Source of the DNA: Marinomonas maritima
GTDB taxonomy: Bacteria; Pseudomonadota; Gammaproteobacteria; Pseudomonadales; Marinomonadaceae
Reading direction: 5' to 3'
DNA: 64,000 nucleotides
NCBI RefSeq assembly: GCF_024435075.2
Contig: NZ_JAMZEG020000001.1
Span: 682,001 to 746,000 of the forward strand
The notes beneath the pieces were generated by a model. That model was not told where the DNA came from and did not search any database. It worked only from the letters and a program-made list of their open reading frames with translations. This document shows positions 54,059 to 63,457 of this stretch, one piece after another. A program made the position numbers and the translations under genes. The stretch's first letter is position 1. Every line of letters starts with the position of its first letter.

Positions 54059-54778
54059 GTGGGATTGAAGAATCGGATTGTCGCGAGTAGTGTTCTGTCT
54101 GTTTGTGTGATGGCGTTACCGGTCCAGGCGGCGACATTTGAAGTACCAAGATCGTTTGAAATTATGTACGTTGACCTTGAAGGTGCAAGGCAGTTCGGTA
54201 ACGACTTTAAGGTCGAGGTTGATGAAGGTCAGCACCAAATTGTCGTACGATTTAATAAATTGTTACGCAGTGGTGGGGATACGCAAGCGTATCAGTCTGA
54301 ACCAATTGTGCTGGATTTACAATTTGGAAAGAATGATTATTTCACGGTGAAAGCGCCCTATGTTTCGACGAAAAAGCAGGCAGAGGCTTACTCCAAGGCA
54401 CCTACGTTTAGCCTTTTTGATGATCGCAGTGGCAAAGAAGTAGACTATCAACACCAAATATTACCGGTGAAGTCTGGGTTTCAAAATACGCGTGATTACG
54501 TTACCGAAATTGAACGCCTTACGGCAAAAAACCAACCAATTATAAATGATGCTCCTGTCTTAGCTCCGGTTATTTTGACACAAAATGTTGCTCTAGAAAT
54601 GATGCAGTTTTGGTATAACCGGTCTGATGACGCGACTCGTAAAGAGGTGCGTATTTGGATAGCGGATGATTTGTATAAATCAACGGTGTCCAATATTCAG
54701 CTAGAAATGTCGCAGTTTTGGTTTAATAAAGCCGACAGAGAAGCAAAAAAAGCGTTCCAAGCTTGGCTTGTAGAATGA
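54059..54778 (+). CDS. DUF2057 family secreted protein with C-terminal duplication
   Basis: 239 aa. GTG 54059 is preceded by AAGGAG, six nt away. Signal peptide to about residue 24 (VCVMALPVQAA). Seen: DUF2057/YccT core (FEVPRSFEIMYVDLEG, GQHQIVVRFNKLLRSGGDTQAYQSEPIVLDLQF). After residue 175 an unrelated-looking 25-residue helix block occurs twice (residues 176-200 and 212-236: N-x2-LEM-x-QFW-(Y/F)-N-(R/K) ... W). The pair is probably a separate binding module. Function unknown. Confidence 0.82.
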   Translation: MGLKNRIVASSVLSVCVMALPVQAATFEVPRSFEIMYVDLEGARQFGNDFKVEVDEGQHQIVVRFNKLLRSGGDTQAYQSEPIVLDLQFGKNDYFTVKAPYVSTKKQAEAYSKAPTFSLFDDRSGKEVDYQHQILPVKSGFQNTRDYVTEIERLTAKNQPIINDAPVLAPVILTQNVALEMMQFWYNRSDDATRKEVRIWIADDLYKSTVSNIQLEMSQFWFNKADREAKKAFQAWLVE

Positions 54779-54805
54779 TATTTTAAGTTCAAGAGAGTTC
54801 AGTGT

Positions 54806-54841
54806 AAAAAAAACGCCCAGCGAATGCTGGGCGTTTTTTTC
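54806..54841. terminator. Bidirectional terminator
   Basis: AAACGCCCAGC, tetraloop GAAT, GCTGGGCGTTTTTTT with an A tract upstream. Shared between the DUF2057 gene and the convergent transporter gene. Confidence 0.92.
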
Positions 54842-54872
54842 GTGTTTTAATAAAGAATACTGTCTCAGAAGA

Positions 54873-55748
54873 TTAAGCAACGGCATCCGTTCTAGCGATT
54901 CTTTGATTGAATTTTCCATTCACCCAAAGAGCTAATAGGATAATACTGCCGCCAATAGCCAACCGAACGATGTCTGCGTCTCGGTTCCAGAAAACCACGT
55001 TGACGATAATGCCTGTTGGGATGAGTAGGTTGTTCGCAATAGCCAATGTTCCTACATCCACTGTTGTTGCGCCTTTATTCCAAGCAAAGTAGCCTAACCC
55101 AGAAGCGACAATGCCAAGGTACGTTAAAATAGACCACTGAAGTGTCGTTGTTGGCAGTTTGTCTGGGTTACCTAATACTAAGTAGCATGGAATAACGACA
55201 GCAAGAGCACCGATAAAAAACCAACCGAAAACGGTGCGCTGTGACAGATCGGGGCGTTCTTTTGCAATAATACGTTTATAACCTACTTGTCCTGCTGCGA
55301 AGCAAACATTGGCGCCCTGTACAATGAGTAAACCTTTAATAAAGCCTTCATCGATACCTTGGTAACGAATGGCTACCGCACCTAAAATAGCGAGCAGTGC
55401 GCTAAGAGCAAAGCCAATATTAAAGCGTCTATCCAGTAAGTCATTAATAAGGGTGACGTAAAGAGGTGTCATGACGGTGAACAGTAATACTTCGGGAACA
55501 GAGAGGTACAAGAAGGATTGGTAATAAAATCCGTACATGATGCCAAGCTGTAAAGCCCCGCACACCATTAATTTTAAAGCGGTTTTAGCTTCAATGTCAC
55601 GTAGCTTTAAAAAAGGTAGAAAGACAATCGTGGCGAGCGCTACGCGCATTAACACAGAAAACCAAGCATCGACTTGACCAGCGAGATAAACGCCAATCAA
55701 ACTAAACGAGAATGCCCATAAAAGGGTGACGGCAATAAGTATTGGCAT
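54873..55748 (-). CDS. EamA/DMT family transporter
   Basis: 291 aa from ATG 55748; a GTG at 55763 would add five residues (MESIL) but the AAGTGGA there is a possible ribosome site for the ATG. Ten helices arranged as two EamA repeats. Seen: ILIAVTLLWAFSFSLIGVYL, LRVALATIVFLPFL region, GYFAWNKGATTVDVGTLAIANNLLIPTGI. Metabolite exporter or importer; substrate unknown. Confidence 0.88.
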   Translation of the reverse strand: MPILIAVTLLWAFSFSLIGVYLAGQVDAWFSVLMRVALATIVFLPFLKLRDIEAKTALKLMVCGALQLGIMYGFYYQSFLYLSVPEVLLFTVMTPLYVTLINDLLDRRFNIGFALSALLAILGAVAIRYQGIDEGFIKGLLIVQGANVCFAAGQVGYKRIIAKERPDLSQRTVFGWFFIGALAVVIPCYLVLGNPDKLPTTTLQWSILTYLGIVASGLGYFAWNKGATTVDVGTLAIANNLLIPTGIIVNVVFWNRDADIVRLAIGGSIILLALWVNGKFNQRIARTDAVA

Positions 55749-56026
55749 GAGAATGGATTCCACTTAGATAATTTTGACGTAAGTTTAACGATTTACTCCC
55801 CGTAGGTAAATTAGTTTACTTTTTTTAATTTTGAAGTTTACTAATTGATGAGAGCGTCACAATCGTTGTTATTTTTTATGTTTATATCAAGACAAAAAAT
55901 GGTCTATTGCTTTTGTTGAGGAGGTTGCTTGTGCGCCTTAAATTTTAGGATTGAAAGGGCGATAACGTTTTTAATTTTGCGGATTTGATATAGGCTACTT
56001 TGCTTCGTTAGATATGAATTGGAAAG

Positions 56027-56668
56027 ATGATGATATTGGCGTTAGAGTCAGGTTTTGAAAGCCGTTGTCAGGTATTTTTACACACACAGGGAGCAGCGGA
56101 TGTTGCCCACGATTTAAGTCATATTTATCGTGTGGTCAAAACAGCCAAACAACTGGCTACGGAAGAGGAGGCGGATTTGGCTGTGGTGATTCCTGCAGCG
56201 TGGTTACATGATTGCGTGTCTTTACCGAAGAATCATCCTGAACGACATCTTGCTTCGACTTTGGCTGCGGACAAAGCCATTGAGTTTCTTAAATCGATTG
56301 ATTACCCCTGTGAATACTTTGAATCAATTCACCATTCCATACGTGCTCACAGTTTTAGCGCTAATGTTTCTCTTAAAAGCCTAGAAGCTAAAATAGTACA
56401 AGACGCTGATCGCTTGGATGCGTTGGGAGCCGTTGGTATTGCACGTTGTATGCAGGTGAGCGGTGCGCTCAATAGAACTTTATATTCACTTGATGATCCG
56501 TTGTGTGAAATGCGTCAGCCGGATGATGAGCGTTATTCAATAGACCATTTTTATAATAAACTTTTTCGTATTGCGGATAGTCTCAATACACCGTCAGCTC
56601 AAGCAGAAGGGAGGCGCCGCGAAGCCGTAATGCGAGTGTTTTTACAACAATTGGCGCTGGAAATTTAG
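56027..56668 (+). CDS. HD-domain phosphohydrolase (YedJ-like)
   Basis: 213 aa. Seen: DVAHDLSHIYRVVKTAKQLA (first His-Asp and His), IPAAWLHDCVSLP (HD pair), HSIRAHSF and KIVQDADRLDALGAVGIARCM (Asp), the complete HD metal set. The usual YedJ-like family acts on phosphorylated substrates. Start is ATG 56027 or 56030. Single gene. Confidence 0.88.
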   Translation: MMILALESGFESRCQVFLHTQGAADVAHDLSHIYRVVKTAKQLATEEEADLAVVIPAAWLHDCVSLPKNHPERHLASTLAADKAIEFLKSIDYPCEYFESIHHSIRAHSFSANVSLKSLEAKIVQDADRLDALGAVGIARCMQVSGALNRTLYSLDDPLCEMRQPDDERYSIDHFYNKLFRIADSLNTPSAQAEGRRREAVMRVFLQQLALEI

Positions 56669-56735
56669 TTCATGAATTGTTTAAGTGTTTACTTTGAAAA
56701 TACTGAATTTTAACGTGTTTTTGCTTTTAAAATAT

Positions 56736-57839
56736 TTAACGTAAAAGTGCGACTGATTTGATTTGAGCTATGACAGTTTGACCTTTTTGAAGCTTTAGTT
56801 TGTGGGCGGATAATGTGGTTATTCTGGCTAACATTGGGGTGTCGCCAGCTAAGAGCCGAACCATGATCATGCTAGGGTCTTTGGTATCTGCAATCATGTC
56901 ATCAATTTTAACCGTTAGTCGGTTTAGAATGCTTGAATCGTCATGTTGACTGAGGGATAGGCTCACATCTTTCGATTGAATTCTTAAACGCAGAGTATCT
57001 CCTAGTTTTTCATTTCCTTGCTTAACGGCAATAACGTGGTTTTCAAAACTGATCCATGAAAGCCCCCATTCTGCTTCTTGTCGTGTGACGACACCTGATA
57101 TCACAACACTGGCGTCTTGATACCGAGAAAATGAGGTGCCGAGTTTGCCCAGTAATGTTTGTGTTTTTCCTTCTTCTATTACCTTACCTTTTTCTAAGAC
57201 AACCATATAATCCGCTAACCGAATGACTTCATCTAATGAGTGACTGACGTAAATGATAGGGATTTTTGCACGCTGACAGATTTGTTCTAGATAAGGGAGA
57301 ATTTCTTGCTTTAAGGCATCGTCTAACGCGGCCAACGGCTCGTCCATCAGCAGGAGTTTAGGTTGAATGAGTAGTGCTCTGGCGATGGCAACTCGTTGGC
57401 GCTCACCACCAGACAGTTGCGATGGGTATTGTGGAAGCACAGACTCAATACCCATTAATTGAATGATCTCTGAATAGGAGATAACGGATTGGTTCTTATC
57501 GGCCCGTTTTATGGCAAATTGTAGGTTCTCTTGCGCGGTAAGGTGAGGGAATAAATTCGCGTCTTGGAATACGTAGCCTATTGGTCGCTTGTGAGAAGGC
57601 AATGGTGTTTTACTAGTTTGCCATGGTTCGCCATTGAGGCTTATGTGGCTTTTTGAGCTTTTTTCTAGTCCCGAAATGCAACGTAATAACGTCGTTTTAC
57701 CTGATCCAGATGGACCAAATAATGCGGTTACACCGACGCTTGGGATTTGTAAGTCGACATCCAGTCTAAAGCCAGGCGTGCCTTCTCGCTGCTGTTCAAT
57801 CCGAATATGCAGAGTGTTAGCAGGTGGGCCAAGCGTCAT
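56736..57839 (-). CDS. modC: Molybdate ABC transporter ATP-binding protein
   Basis: 367 aa. Seen: Walker A FGPSGSGKTTLLRC (residues about 39-52), LSGGERQRVAIARALL signature, LLMDEPLAALDD Walker B, VSHSLDEVIRLAD, and a C-terminal molybdate-binding TOBE domain (about 290-365). Overlaps modB by four nt (ATGA). Powers molybdate import. Confidence 0.94.
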   Translation of the reverse strand: MTLGPPANTLHIRIEQQREGTPGFRLDVDLQIPSVGVTALFGPSGSGKTTLLRCISGLEKSSKSHISLNGEPWQTSKTPLPSHKRPIGYVFQDANLFPHLTAQENLQFAIKRADKNQSVISYSEIIQLMGIESVLPQYPSQLSGGERQRVAIARALLIQPKLLLMDEPLAALDDALKQEILPYLEQICQRAKIPIIYVSHSLDEVIRLADYMVVLEKGKVIEEGKTQTLLGKLGTSFSRYQDASVVISGVVTRQEAEWGLSWISFENHVIAVKQGNEKLGDTLRLRIQSKDVSLSLSQHDDSSILNRLTVKIDDMIADTKDPSMIMVRLLAGDTPMLARITTLSAHKLKLQKGQTVIAQIKSVALLR

Positions 57840-58534
57840 AATAAACCACCGGACATTGTGCTATTTTTTTGACGTTTCTGGATGCTGTATAAAAAAACGA
57901 GCACGGTAAAAGCAAAGGCGATCATTAATAACGAAAGTGAGTGAGCTTGTCCGTATTCTAAGGCTTCAACATGATCGTAAATCTGTACGGAAATGACTCT
58001 GGTTTCGTTGGGAATATTACCACCAATCATTAACACGACACCAAACTCTCCAACGGTGTGAGCAAAGCCTAAAATAGCAGCACTGATGTAACCGGGTTTT
58101 GCTAATGGAATGACGACATGAACAAATCTGTCCCATGGTGAGGCTCGTAATGTCGCTGCGGCTTCAAGGGGGCCTTCTCCAATAGATGCAAATGCGTTTT
58201 GAATAGGTTGAACGACGAATGGCAGTGAATACACCATGGAGGCAACGACCAGTCCAGTAAAGCTAAAAGGAAGTGGGGCGATTCCAAGTTGACCGAGTAG
58301 TTTTCCTATGAAGCCTTCTGGCCCTAATAAGAGTAACAGGTAAAATCCTAGTACCGTTGGGGGTAATACAAGAGGCATAGCGACAATCGCGTTGATAGGA
58401 CCTTTTAGCCAAGACTGAGTGCGAGTTAACCACCAAGCAATGGGGGTGCTGATTAGGATAAGCAGTAACGTCACTAGGCTAGCAAGTTTTAGTGTTAACC
58501 ATATTGCCCCGATATCTTCCGGACTTAATAGCAT
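57836..58534 (-). CDS. modB: Molybdate ABC transporter permease
   Basis: 232 aa with five or six helices. Seen: LVLPPTVLGFYLLLLLG and the ABC permease loop EAAATLRASPWDRFVHVVIPLAKPGYISAAILGFAHTVGEFGVVLMIGG. Middle gene of modABC, starting 23 nt after modA. Confidence 0.95.
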   Translation of the reverse strand: MLLSPEDIGAIWLTLKLASLVTLLLILISTPIAWWLTRTQSWLKGPINAIVAMPLVLPPTVLGFYLLLLLGPEGFIGKLLGQLGIAPLPFSFTGLVVASMVYSLPFVVQPIQNAFASIGEGPLEAAATLRASPWDRFVHVVIPLAKPGYISAAILGFAHTVGEFGVVLMIGGNIPNETRVISVQIYDHVEALEYGQAHSLSLLMIAFAFTVLVFLYSIQKRQKNSTMSGGLL

Positions 58535-58557
58535 TCAGCGTTTACCCATAATTAGTC

Positions 58558-59346
58558 TTACTCTGTGGAATAACCAAATTGGAGAATTTCCTCTTGAACA
58601 TCGACACGCATTATAAATGCCATAAAAATATTCGCTAATTCGATATTATGTGTACGAGTCAGAATAACGGCAGCTTGGTTGATTTTACCATGGAGCTTAT
58701 TAGGCACGCTTATAAAATGGCCTTTTTTTTGCCCTGTTAATACCTGCGATAAGGCGACAAAACCTATTTCAGCATTTTGCGAATACACAAACTGATACGT
58801 CTGCCCTATATTTTCACCTTGTACTATTTTGTTCTTAACGTCGTCCCAGATAGGTAAATTGCGTAGGCTTTCTTCCGCTGCTTTGCCATAAGGGGCTAAT
58901 TTTGGATTGGCAATGGCGATACGTTTTGCTCTCAAAATAGCGTCTTTCAAGACGATTTCAGGAATGGGGTTTATTGACCAAAGTGCCAATTTTCCTCTGG
59001 CATAAATAATCAAGCTGTCTGGTAGTGCGAGTTGTTCTTTGATGAGAGTTTGTGGTTTGGTTAAATCCGCAGAAAGAAAAATATCATAGGGTGCATTATT
59101 TTTAATTTGTGCGAAAAATTTTCCTGAGGAACCAAACGACAGCTGTAACGAATGTCCTGTTTCTTGCTCAAACTTTGCCGCTAGCTGCTTTATTGGTGAT
59201 ATGAAGTTAGACGCAACAGCTAAACGTAAGGTGTCTGCAAGAGAGGGAGAAGGGCTAAATAATATACAAAAAAACAGGACAGAGAGAACAATTTTCTTAG
59301 CGTAGATTTGAATATGTTGAGCAACTAAAAGCGTCTTGTCCGTCAT
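58558..59346 (-). CDS. modA: Molybdate ABC transporter substrate-binding protein
   Basis: 262 aa. Signal peptide with hydrophobic core (VLSVLFFCILFSPSPSLA, cut near residue 38). Seen: LRLAVASNFISPIKQLAAKFEQETG, LSFGSSGKFFAQIKNNAPYDIFLSAD (anion site), AIANPKLAPYGKAAEE and QNAEIGFVALSQVL, the ModA pattern. Binds molybdate (or tungstate) in the periplasm. The first modA codon is 36 nt after a Rieske gene on the same strand. Confidence 0.94.
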   Translation of the reverse strand: MTDKTLLVAQHIQIYAKKIVLSVLFFCILFSPSPSLADTLRLAVASNFISPIKQLAAKFEQETGHSLQLSFGSSGKFFAQIKNNAPYDIFLSADLTKPQTLIKEQLALPDSLIIYARGKLALWSINPIPEIVLKDAILRAKRIAIANPKLAPYGKAAEESLRNLPIWDDVKNKIVQGENIGQTYQFVYSQNAEIGFVALSQVLTGQKKGHFISVPNKLHGKINQAAVILTRTHNIELANIFMAFIMRVDVQEEILQFGYSTE

Positions 59347-59382
59347 GCTTTTTCATGTGATCCAAGTTTTAAGGCGATACTA

Positions 59383-59712
59383 CTAAGCCAGTAATAAATA
59401 ACAATTCCCTTGCTCTATACCGACTGTCGCCTTTTTCAAATGGCTGCCTATGCAAGGACCAATAATGCAAGTGCCATCCAGTGGAGAAAAAAGGGCACCA
59501 TGGTGATGGCACTTTAAATAATCTCCTTCTTCATCTAGCACAGAGTCAGACGAACAATTTAATGGTTTCTTTTGATGTGGGCAAAGGTTTTCATAAGCAA
59601 TGATTTGCCCTTTTTGCTTAGTGACTAAGAAGTTATATTTTTCTACTGTGATGTTCAGCGCTTTGCCTTCAGGAAGGTTTTGCGTATTAGGTATAAGATG
59701 TTTATTAAACAC
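59383..59712 (-). CDS. Small Rieske [2Fe-2S] protein
   Basis: 109 aa. Seen: CPH (Cys44, His46) and CHHH (Cys68, His71) within ENLCPHQKKPLN and LKCHHHGALFSPLDG, the C-x-H and C-x2-H Rieske cluster ligands. The pattern is that of ferredoxin-like, soluble Rieske proteins. It precedes modABC on the same strand with a 36-nt gap and so probably shares their transcript; the electron partner is unknown. Confidence 0.88.
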   Translation of the reverse strand: MFNKHLIPNTQNLPEGKALNITVEKYNFLVTKQKGQIIAYENLCPHQKKPLNCSSDSVLDEEGDYLKCHHHGALFSPLDGTCIIGPCIGSHLKKATVGIEQGNCYLLLA

Positions 59713-59999
59713 GTGATTACCGCACTTTTTTATAATGAATGTTGTTTATTTCTACAGAATTGACGCTTTCCATAATGATGCGAGTTAGGATGGTTTTTTA
59801 TAGAAATCGCGTTCTCGTGGTGTTTTCTTTCAATTCTGATGCCGACTTCATGTATATAATTAAGGAAAATGTCAGTTAAATAAACTTTCCGTGAGCAAAG
59901 ACTCTAAAGCGCTACGATAGATGAGTCAATATGTAAGAATTAAGTTAGTTCGTTTTTGATCGTTGCCTGCGTGCAATAAGCTCCTTATACTAACCTGCT

Positions 60000-62300
60000 A
60001 TGCCTAAAAAAACGCCAATAAAATCTTCACGTAAGTCATTGACTCAACCGAAAAAAACACCTAAATCTTCTTTTTTGAAGAGGATGTTTCGTATCCTTTT
60101 TAAGTGGGGGGTTATTTTTAGTTTGGTGGCCAGTATTCCTTTTTCTGGTTGGGTGTGGTGGTTAAACGGTCAGGTTGTTAGTCGTTTCGAGGGGCAGAAA
60201 TGGCAAGTTCCTTCGGAAGTTTACAGTGCGCCCATCATTCTGATAAGTGGTGCACCTTGGAAAAAGCAAGACCTCGAAAACCTCTTGGAGGAAACTGGCT
60301 ATCGATTTGGCAGAAACAGCCAGAAAGTCGGTTGGGCCGCTCGAAGTCGAACAAAAGTTAGCGCGCATTTACGTTCCTATGTTGACCACCTTGGCTTTCA
60401 TGAAAGTGAAAGACGTATTTTTTCTTTTCAAAATGGGCGTTTAGTGATTCAAGCCTTAAACGGCGATGAAATAGACGAAGCACGAATTGAACCTCAGCGC
60501 ATCGGTTTCTTGTATGGCGGCAACACCGAAAGCCGTCAAATCTTAACGTACGATGAAATCCCCAAGCCTTTAATGGCTATTTTGATCGCGGTAGAAGATC
60601 AGGAATTTTACCAGCATTGGGGGATTTCGTTGACGGGGATTGCTCGTGCGGTGGTGGTCAACTTTACTCACGGTTCTCGTCGTCAAGGTGGCTCGACGCT
60701 GACTCAGCAGCTTGTTAAAAATATGTATTTGAGTTCAGAGCGAACGTACACTCGAAAGCTGACCGAAGTCGTGATGAGTTTGTTACTTGAATATCATTAT
60801 TCGAAAGAAGCCATTATTACCGCTTATATGAACGAGGTATATTTGGCTCAATTAGGCAGCAGTGCTTTGCACGGGTTTGCAGCGGCTAGCCAGCATTTCT
60901 TTGGCCGTCCAGTGAACGAGCTTAACATTGATGAATTTGCTCTTTTAGTGGGCATGGTAAAAGGTCCATCCTTGTATAACCCTGAACGCTCTCCAAATCG
61001 AGCAAAAGCTCGGCGTAATACAGTATTGGCGGTATTAAGAGATCAAGGGCGCTTATCTGATTCAGACTACAAGCGCTTAATAGAGCAACCTATTCGCCTT
61101 GCCAGTAAGCAAAAAGAGCGTTCTGTCTATGGTGATTATTTGGATTTGGTGGCGATGCAATTGTCACGAGATTTTGATGAAGCCACATTGGCGACAAAAA
61201 ATTTACGCATTTATACCGGTGTCGATATACGTGCTCAGCGAGCGGCGAGTATTGCCATGCGACGTCAAGTGGCTGCGCTAGAGCAGCGGGACCCTAAGTT
61301 GAAGGGGCTGCAAGGCGCTATGGTGGTTACCGATAGATTGTCAGGTCAAGTGCGTGCCGTTGTAGGATCTAGTGGTCAGCATTACACCGGGTTTAACCGC
61401 GCTTTAGGGGCGGTCAGGCCGATTGGCTCATTGGTTAAGCCCCCACTTTATTTATCTGCTTTAGCAACAGGGCGCTACACTTGGTGGACTGAAATCGAAG
61501 ATAAACGTCTACGTTTTAATGTTGGTGGTCAGATTTGGGAGCCAGAAAACTACGATAGAAAGACCCATGGTGTTGTGCATCTTTATGAAGCGATGGCGAA
61601 ATCTTATAACTTGGCGACTGTTTCATTAGCACAACAAATTGGTTTTGATCGGGTGGGTGATACCTTACGTCAGTTAGGCGTGAAGCGTTCCTTTACGATG
61701 CATCCAGCGATGGCGTTAGGCGCGTTGGAGTTATCGCCATTTGAGGTGTCGCGCTTATATCAACCTATTGCTTCTCAGGGAAGGAGTAGTGAACTTGGTG
61801 TGGTGCTTGCAGTGATGGATCAAAATGATCAGCTATTGAAACGCTTTGATCGTAAAAATGATGTCCCTTTTACGGATGCTTTGTTGGCGGTAACGCTGGA
61901 TGGTATGACAAAAACACCGAAAATTGGTACCGCTCGAGCGGCTCAAGCGGCTTTTCCAAATTTGAATTTCGCAGCGAAAACAGGCACGACTAACCAGCAA
62001 AAAGACAGCTGGTATGTGGGGATTACGGGTGACTATTCTTCTATAGTCTGGCTTGGTGATGACGATAACGTACCATTAAGTATTACTGGTAGTAGTGGTG
62101 CTCAGAAAGTGTGGATTGATTTTACTAAAAATGTAAACCCTAGATCATTGCCTGATAGTTTGCCCAGTGGTGCCGCAAGATTCAATGTATTGGACAGTAA
62201 GTTTCAGATGGCGGCGGATCGCTGTGAGGATAAGGTCTCGCTCGCTTTTATTTTAGGCACGGAACCAAAAGAAAGTAGCTCTTGCTTCTGGCCTTTTTAA
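60000..62300 (+). CDS. mrcB: Penicillin-binding protein 1B (class A)
   Basis: 766 aa bifunctional peptidoglycan glycosyltransferase/transpeptidase. Seen: basic cytoplasmic tail, transmembrane helix at about residues 33-53, a UB2H-type segment, glycosyltransferase motifs EDQEFYQHWG and RRQGGSTLTQQLVKNMYL (residues about 197-250), then transpeptidase SLVK (in PIGSLVKPPLY), SYN (KSYNLATVSL) and KTGT (FAAKTGTTNQ). All three active-site boxes are intact. Single gene. Confidence 0.95.
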   Translation: MPKKTPIKSSRKSLTQPKKTPKSSFLKRMFRILFKWGVIFSLVASIPFSGWVWWLNGQVVSRFEGQKWQVPSEVYSAPIILISGAPWKKQDLENLLEETGYRFGRNSQKVGWAARSRTKVSAHLRSYVDHLGFHESERRIFSFQNGRLVIQALNGDEIDEARIEPQRIGFLYGGNTESRQILTYDEIPKPLMAILIAVEDQEFYQHWGISLTGIARAVVVNFTHGSRRQGGSTLTQQLVKNMYLSSERTYTRKLTEVVMSLLLEYHYSKEAIITAYMNEVYLAQLGSSALHGFAAASQHFFGRPVNELNIDEFALLVGMVKGPSLYNPERSPNRAKARRNTVLAVLRDQGRLSDSDYKRLIEQPIRLASKQKERSVYGDYLDLVAMQLSRDFDEATLATKNLRIYTGVDIRAQRAASIAMRRQVAALEQRDPKLKGLQGAMVVTDRLSGQVRAVVGSSGQHYTGFNRALGAVRPIGSLVKPPLYLSALATGRYTWWTEIEDKRLRFNVGGQIWEPENYDRKTHGVVHLYEAMAKSYNLATVSLAQQIGFDRVGDTLRQLGVKRSFTMHPAMALGALELSPFEVSRLYQPIASQGRSSELGVVLAVMDQNDQLLKRFDRKNDVPFTDALLAVTLDGMTKTPKIGTARAAQAAFPNLNFAAKTGTTNQQKDSWYVGITGDYSSIVWLGDDDNVPLSITGSSGAQKVWIDFTKNVNPRSLPDSLPSGAARFNVLDSKFQMAADRCEDKVSLAFILGTEPKESSSCFWPF

Positions 62301-62555
62301 ATTTAGTCAGATGAAAAGTAAAAAAATTATTGGTAATTGATTTGTCTTACATTGCCTCTTAGGTTATTGAAAATTAACAATTTAGTGGTTTTTATTTTCC
62401 TCATGCCTTTACGAGCATAGAGTTTAAGGTTACTTTGTAAAAGATTGCAGTAAAAGAGTTGGTTAGGTGCTCGTTGGAATGTAGCATTATTTTTATTTGC
62501 AAAAGAAAAAGTATCACTTGTTGTTTTAATTTTACTTGTAAGGAAGTAGTGCTAT

Positions 62556-63392
62556 ATGCGACTGCATGCATACATGATTAGCTGTTTGATGGCGGTAACT
62601 TTTTTTTATACAGGCGTTGCATCTGGGGAAGGGGTTCCACCCCAGCCGTCTTCGTGTACCTCTCTTACTGCGTCGGGAAACTCCGAATACCCTCCTTTTT
62701 TGTGGCGGGAGAGCCCAACATCCATTGAATTAAGCGGCGTTAATCGTTTTATTATTGATGAGCTAAGTCAGCGTATTAATATTCCTATTAAACTTATTCA
62801 TGTTGGTCCTTGGTCTCGCGCTCAAACCGAAGTGAAAAATGGTCGAATTGATTTAATGGCAGGCGCTTTTTATACCAATGAACGTGCGGATTATATGGAT
62901 TACTTTACGCCAGTGATGTTGCATACGACGAGTGTGGTTTGGCAGCGCAAAGACAAGATGTTTCTATTTAGTAAAAAAGAAGATTTAGAAGGAAAATGGG
63001 GTGTCACCGTTATTAATAATAGCTTTGGTCAAGAGTTCGACCAGTATGCTCAACGTAAACTTAATATATTAGCGGTAGCGAGTTTGTCGCAAGCTTTGCG
63101 CATGCTAGAAGCGGATCGAGTAGATTATGTTTTGTACGAAAAAAACCCAGCTTATGCTTATGCTACTATGATGAATTTGTCGGAAACGATTGTTCCTGTC
63201 ATGCCTAACATTAGCAGCGAAGGTTTGTATTTGACTATGTCTAAGAAGTCATCTTGTAATGACAGTAGTATTAAGCGTCGTATTGCGATTGCTTTGCAGG
63301 AAATGAAGCAAGATGGTTTTACTGAAAAAGCGCTGGTGGATGGAGTGCAAAAGTGGGAAGCGCGTAGCCGCGTAAATTTATTACTAAAATAA
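62556..63392 (+). CDS. Periplasmic solute-binding protein, family 3
   Basis: 278 aa with signal peptide (ISCLMAVTFFYTGVASG). Seen: SBP_bac_3 pattern (NSEYPPFLWRE, VNRFIIDELSQRINIPIKLIHVGPWSRAQTEVKNGRIDLMAGAFYTNERADYMDYFTPVM). It binds an amino acid-like ligand, with no permease or ATPase adjacent, so it may belong to a signalling receptor set. GGAAG precedes ATG 62556. Confidence 0.86.
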   Translation: MRLHAYMISCLMAVTFFYTGVASGEGVPPQPSSCTSLTASGNSEYPPFLWRESPTSIELSGVNRFIIDELSQRINIPIKLIHVGPWSRAQTEVKNGRIDLMAGAFYTNERADYMDYFTPVMLHTTSVVWQRKDKMFLFSKKEDLEGKWGVTVINNSFGQEFDQYAQRKLNILAVASLSQALRMLEADRVDYVLYEKNPAYAYATMMNLSETIVPVMPNISSEGLYLTMSKKSSCNDSSIKRRIAIALQEMKQDGFTEKALVDGVQKWEARSRVNLLLK

Positions 63393-63396
63393 AATA

Positions 63397-63432
63397 GTAG
63401 GAGGCGCGAGGGTGTCGCCCCGGCCTCCCTAC
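63397..63432 (-). terminator. Candidate terminator after glgA
   Basis: GTAGGAGGC (63397-63405) pairs with GCCTCCCTAC (63423-63432) with one bulge; on the minus strand a T-rich stretch (TATTTTATTTTA) follows. It lies 25 nt after the glgA stop. Confidence 0.6.
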
Positions 63433-63457
63433 TTGTACCATTGCTTTATTGAGAAAG

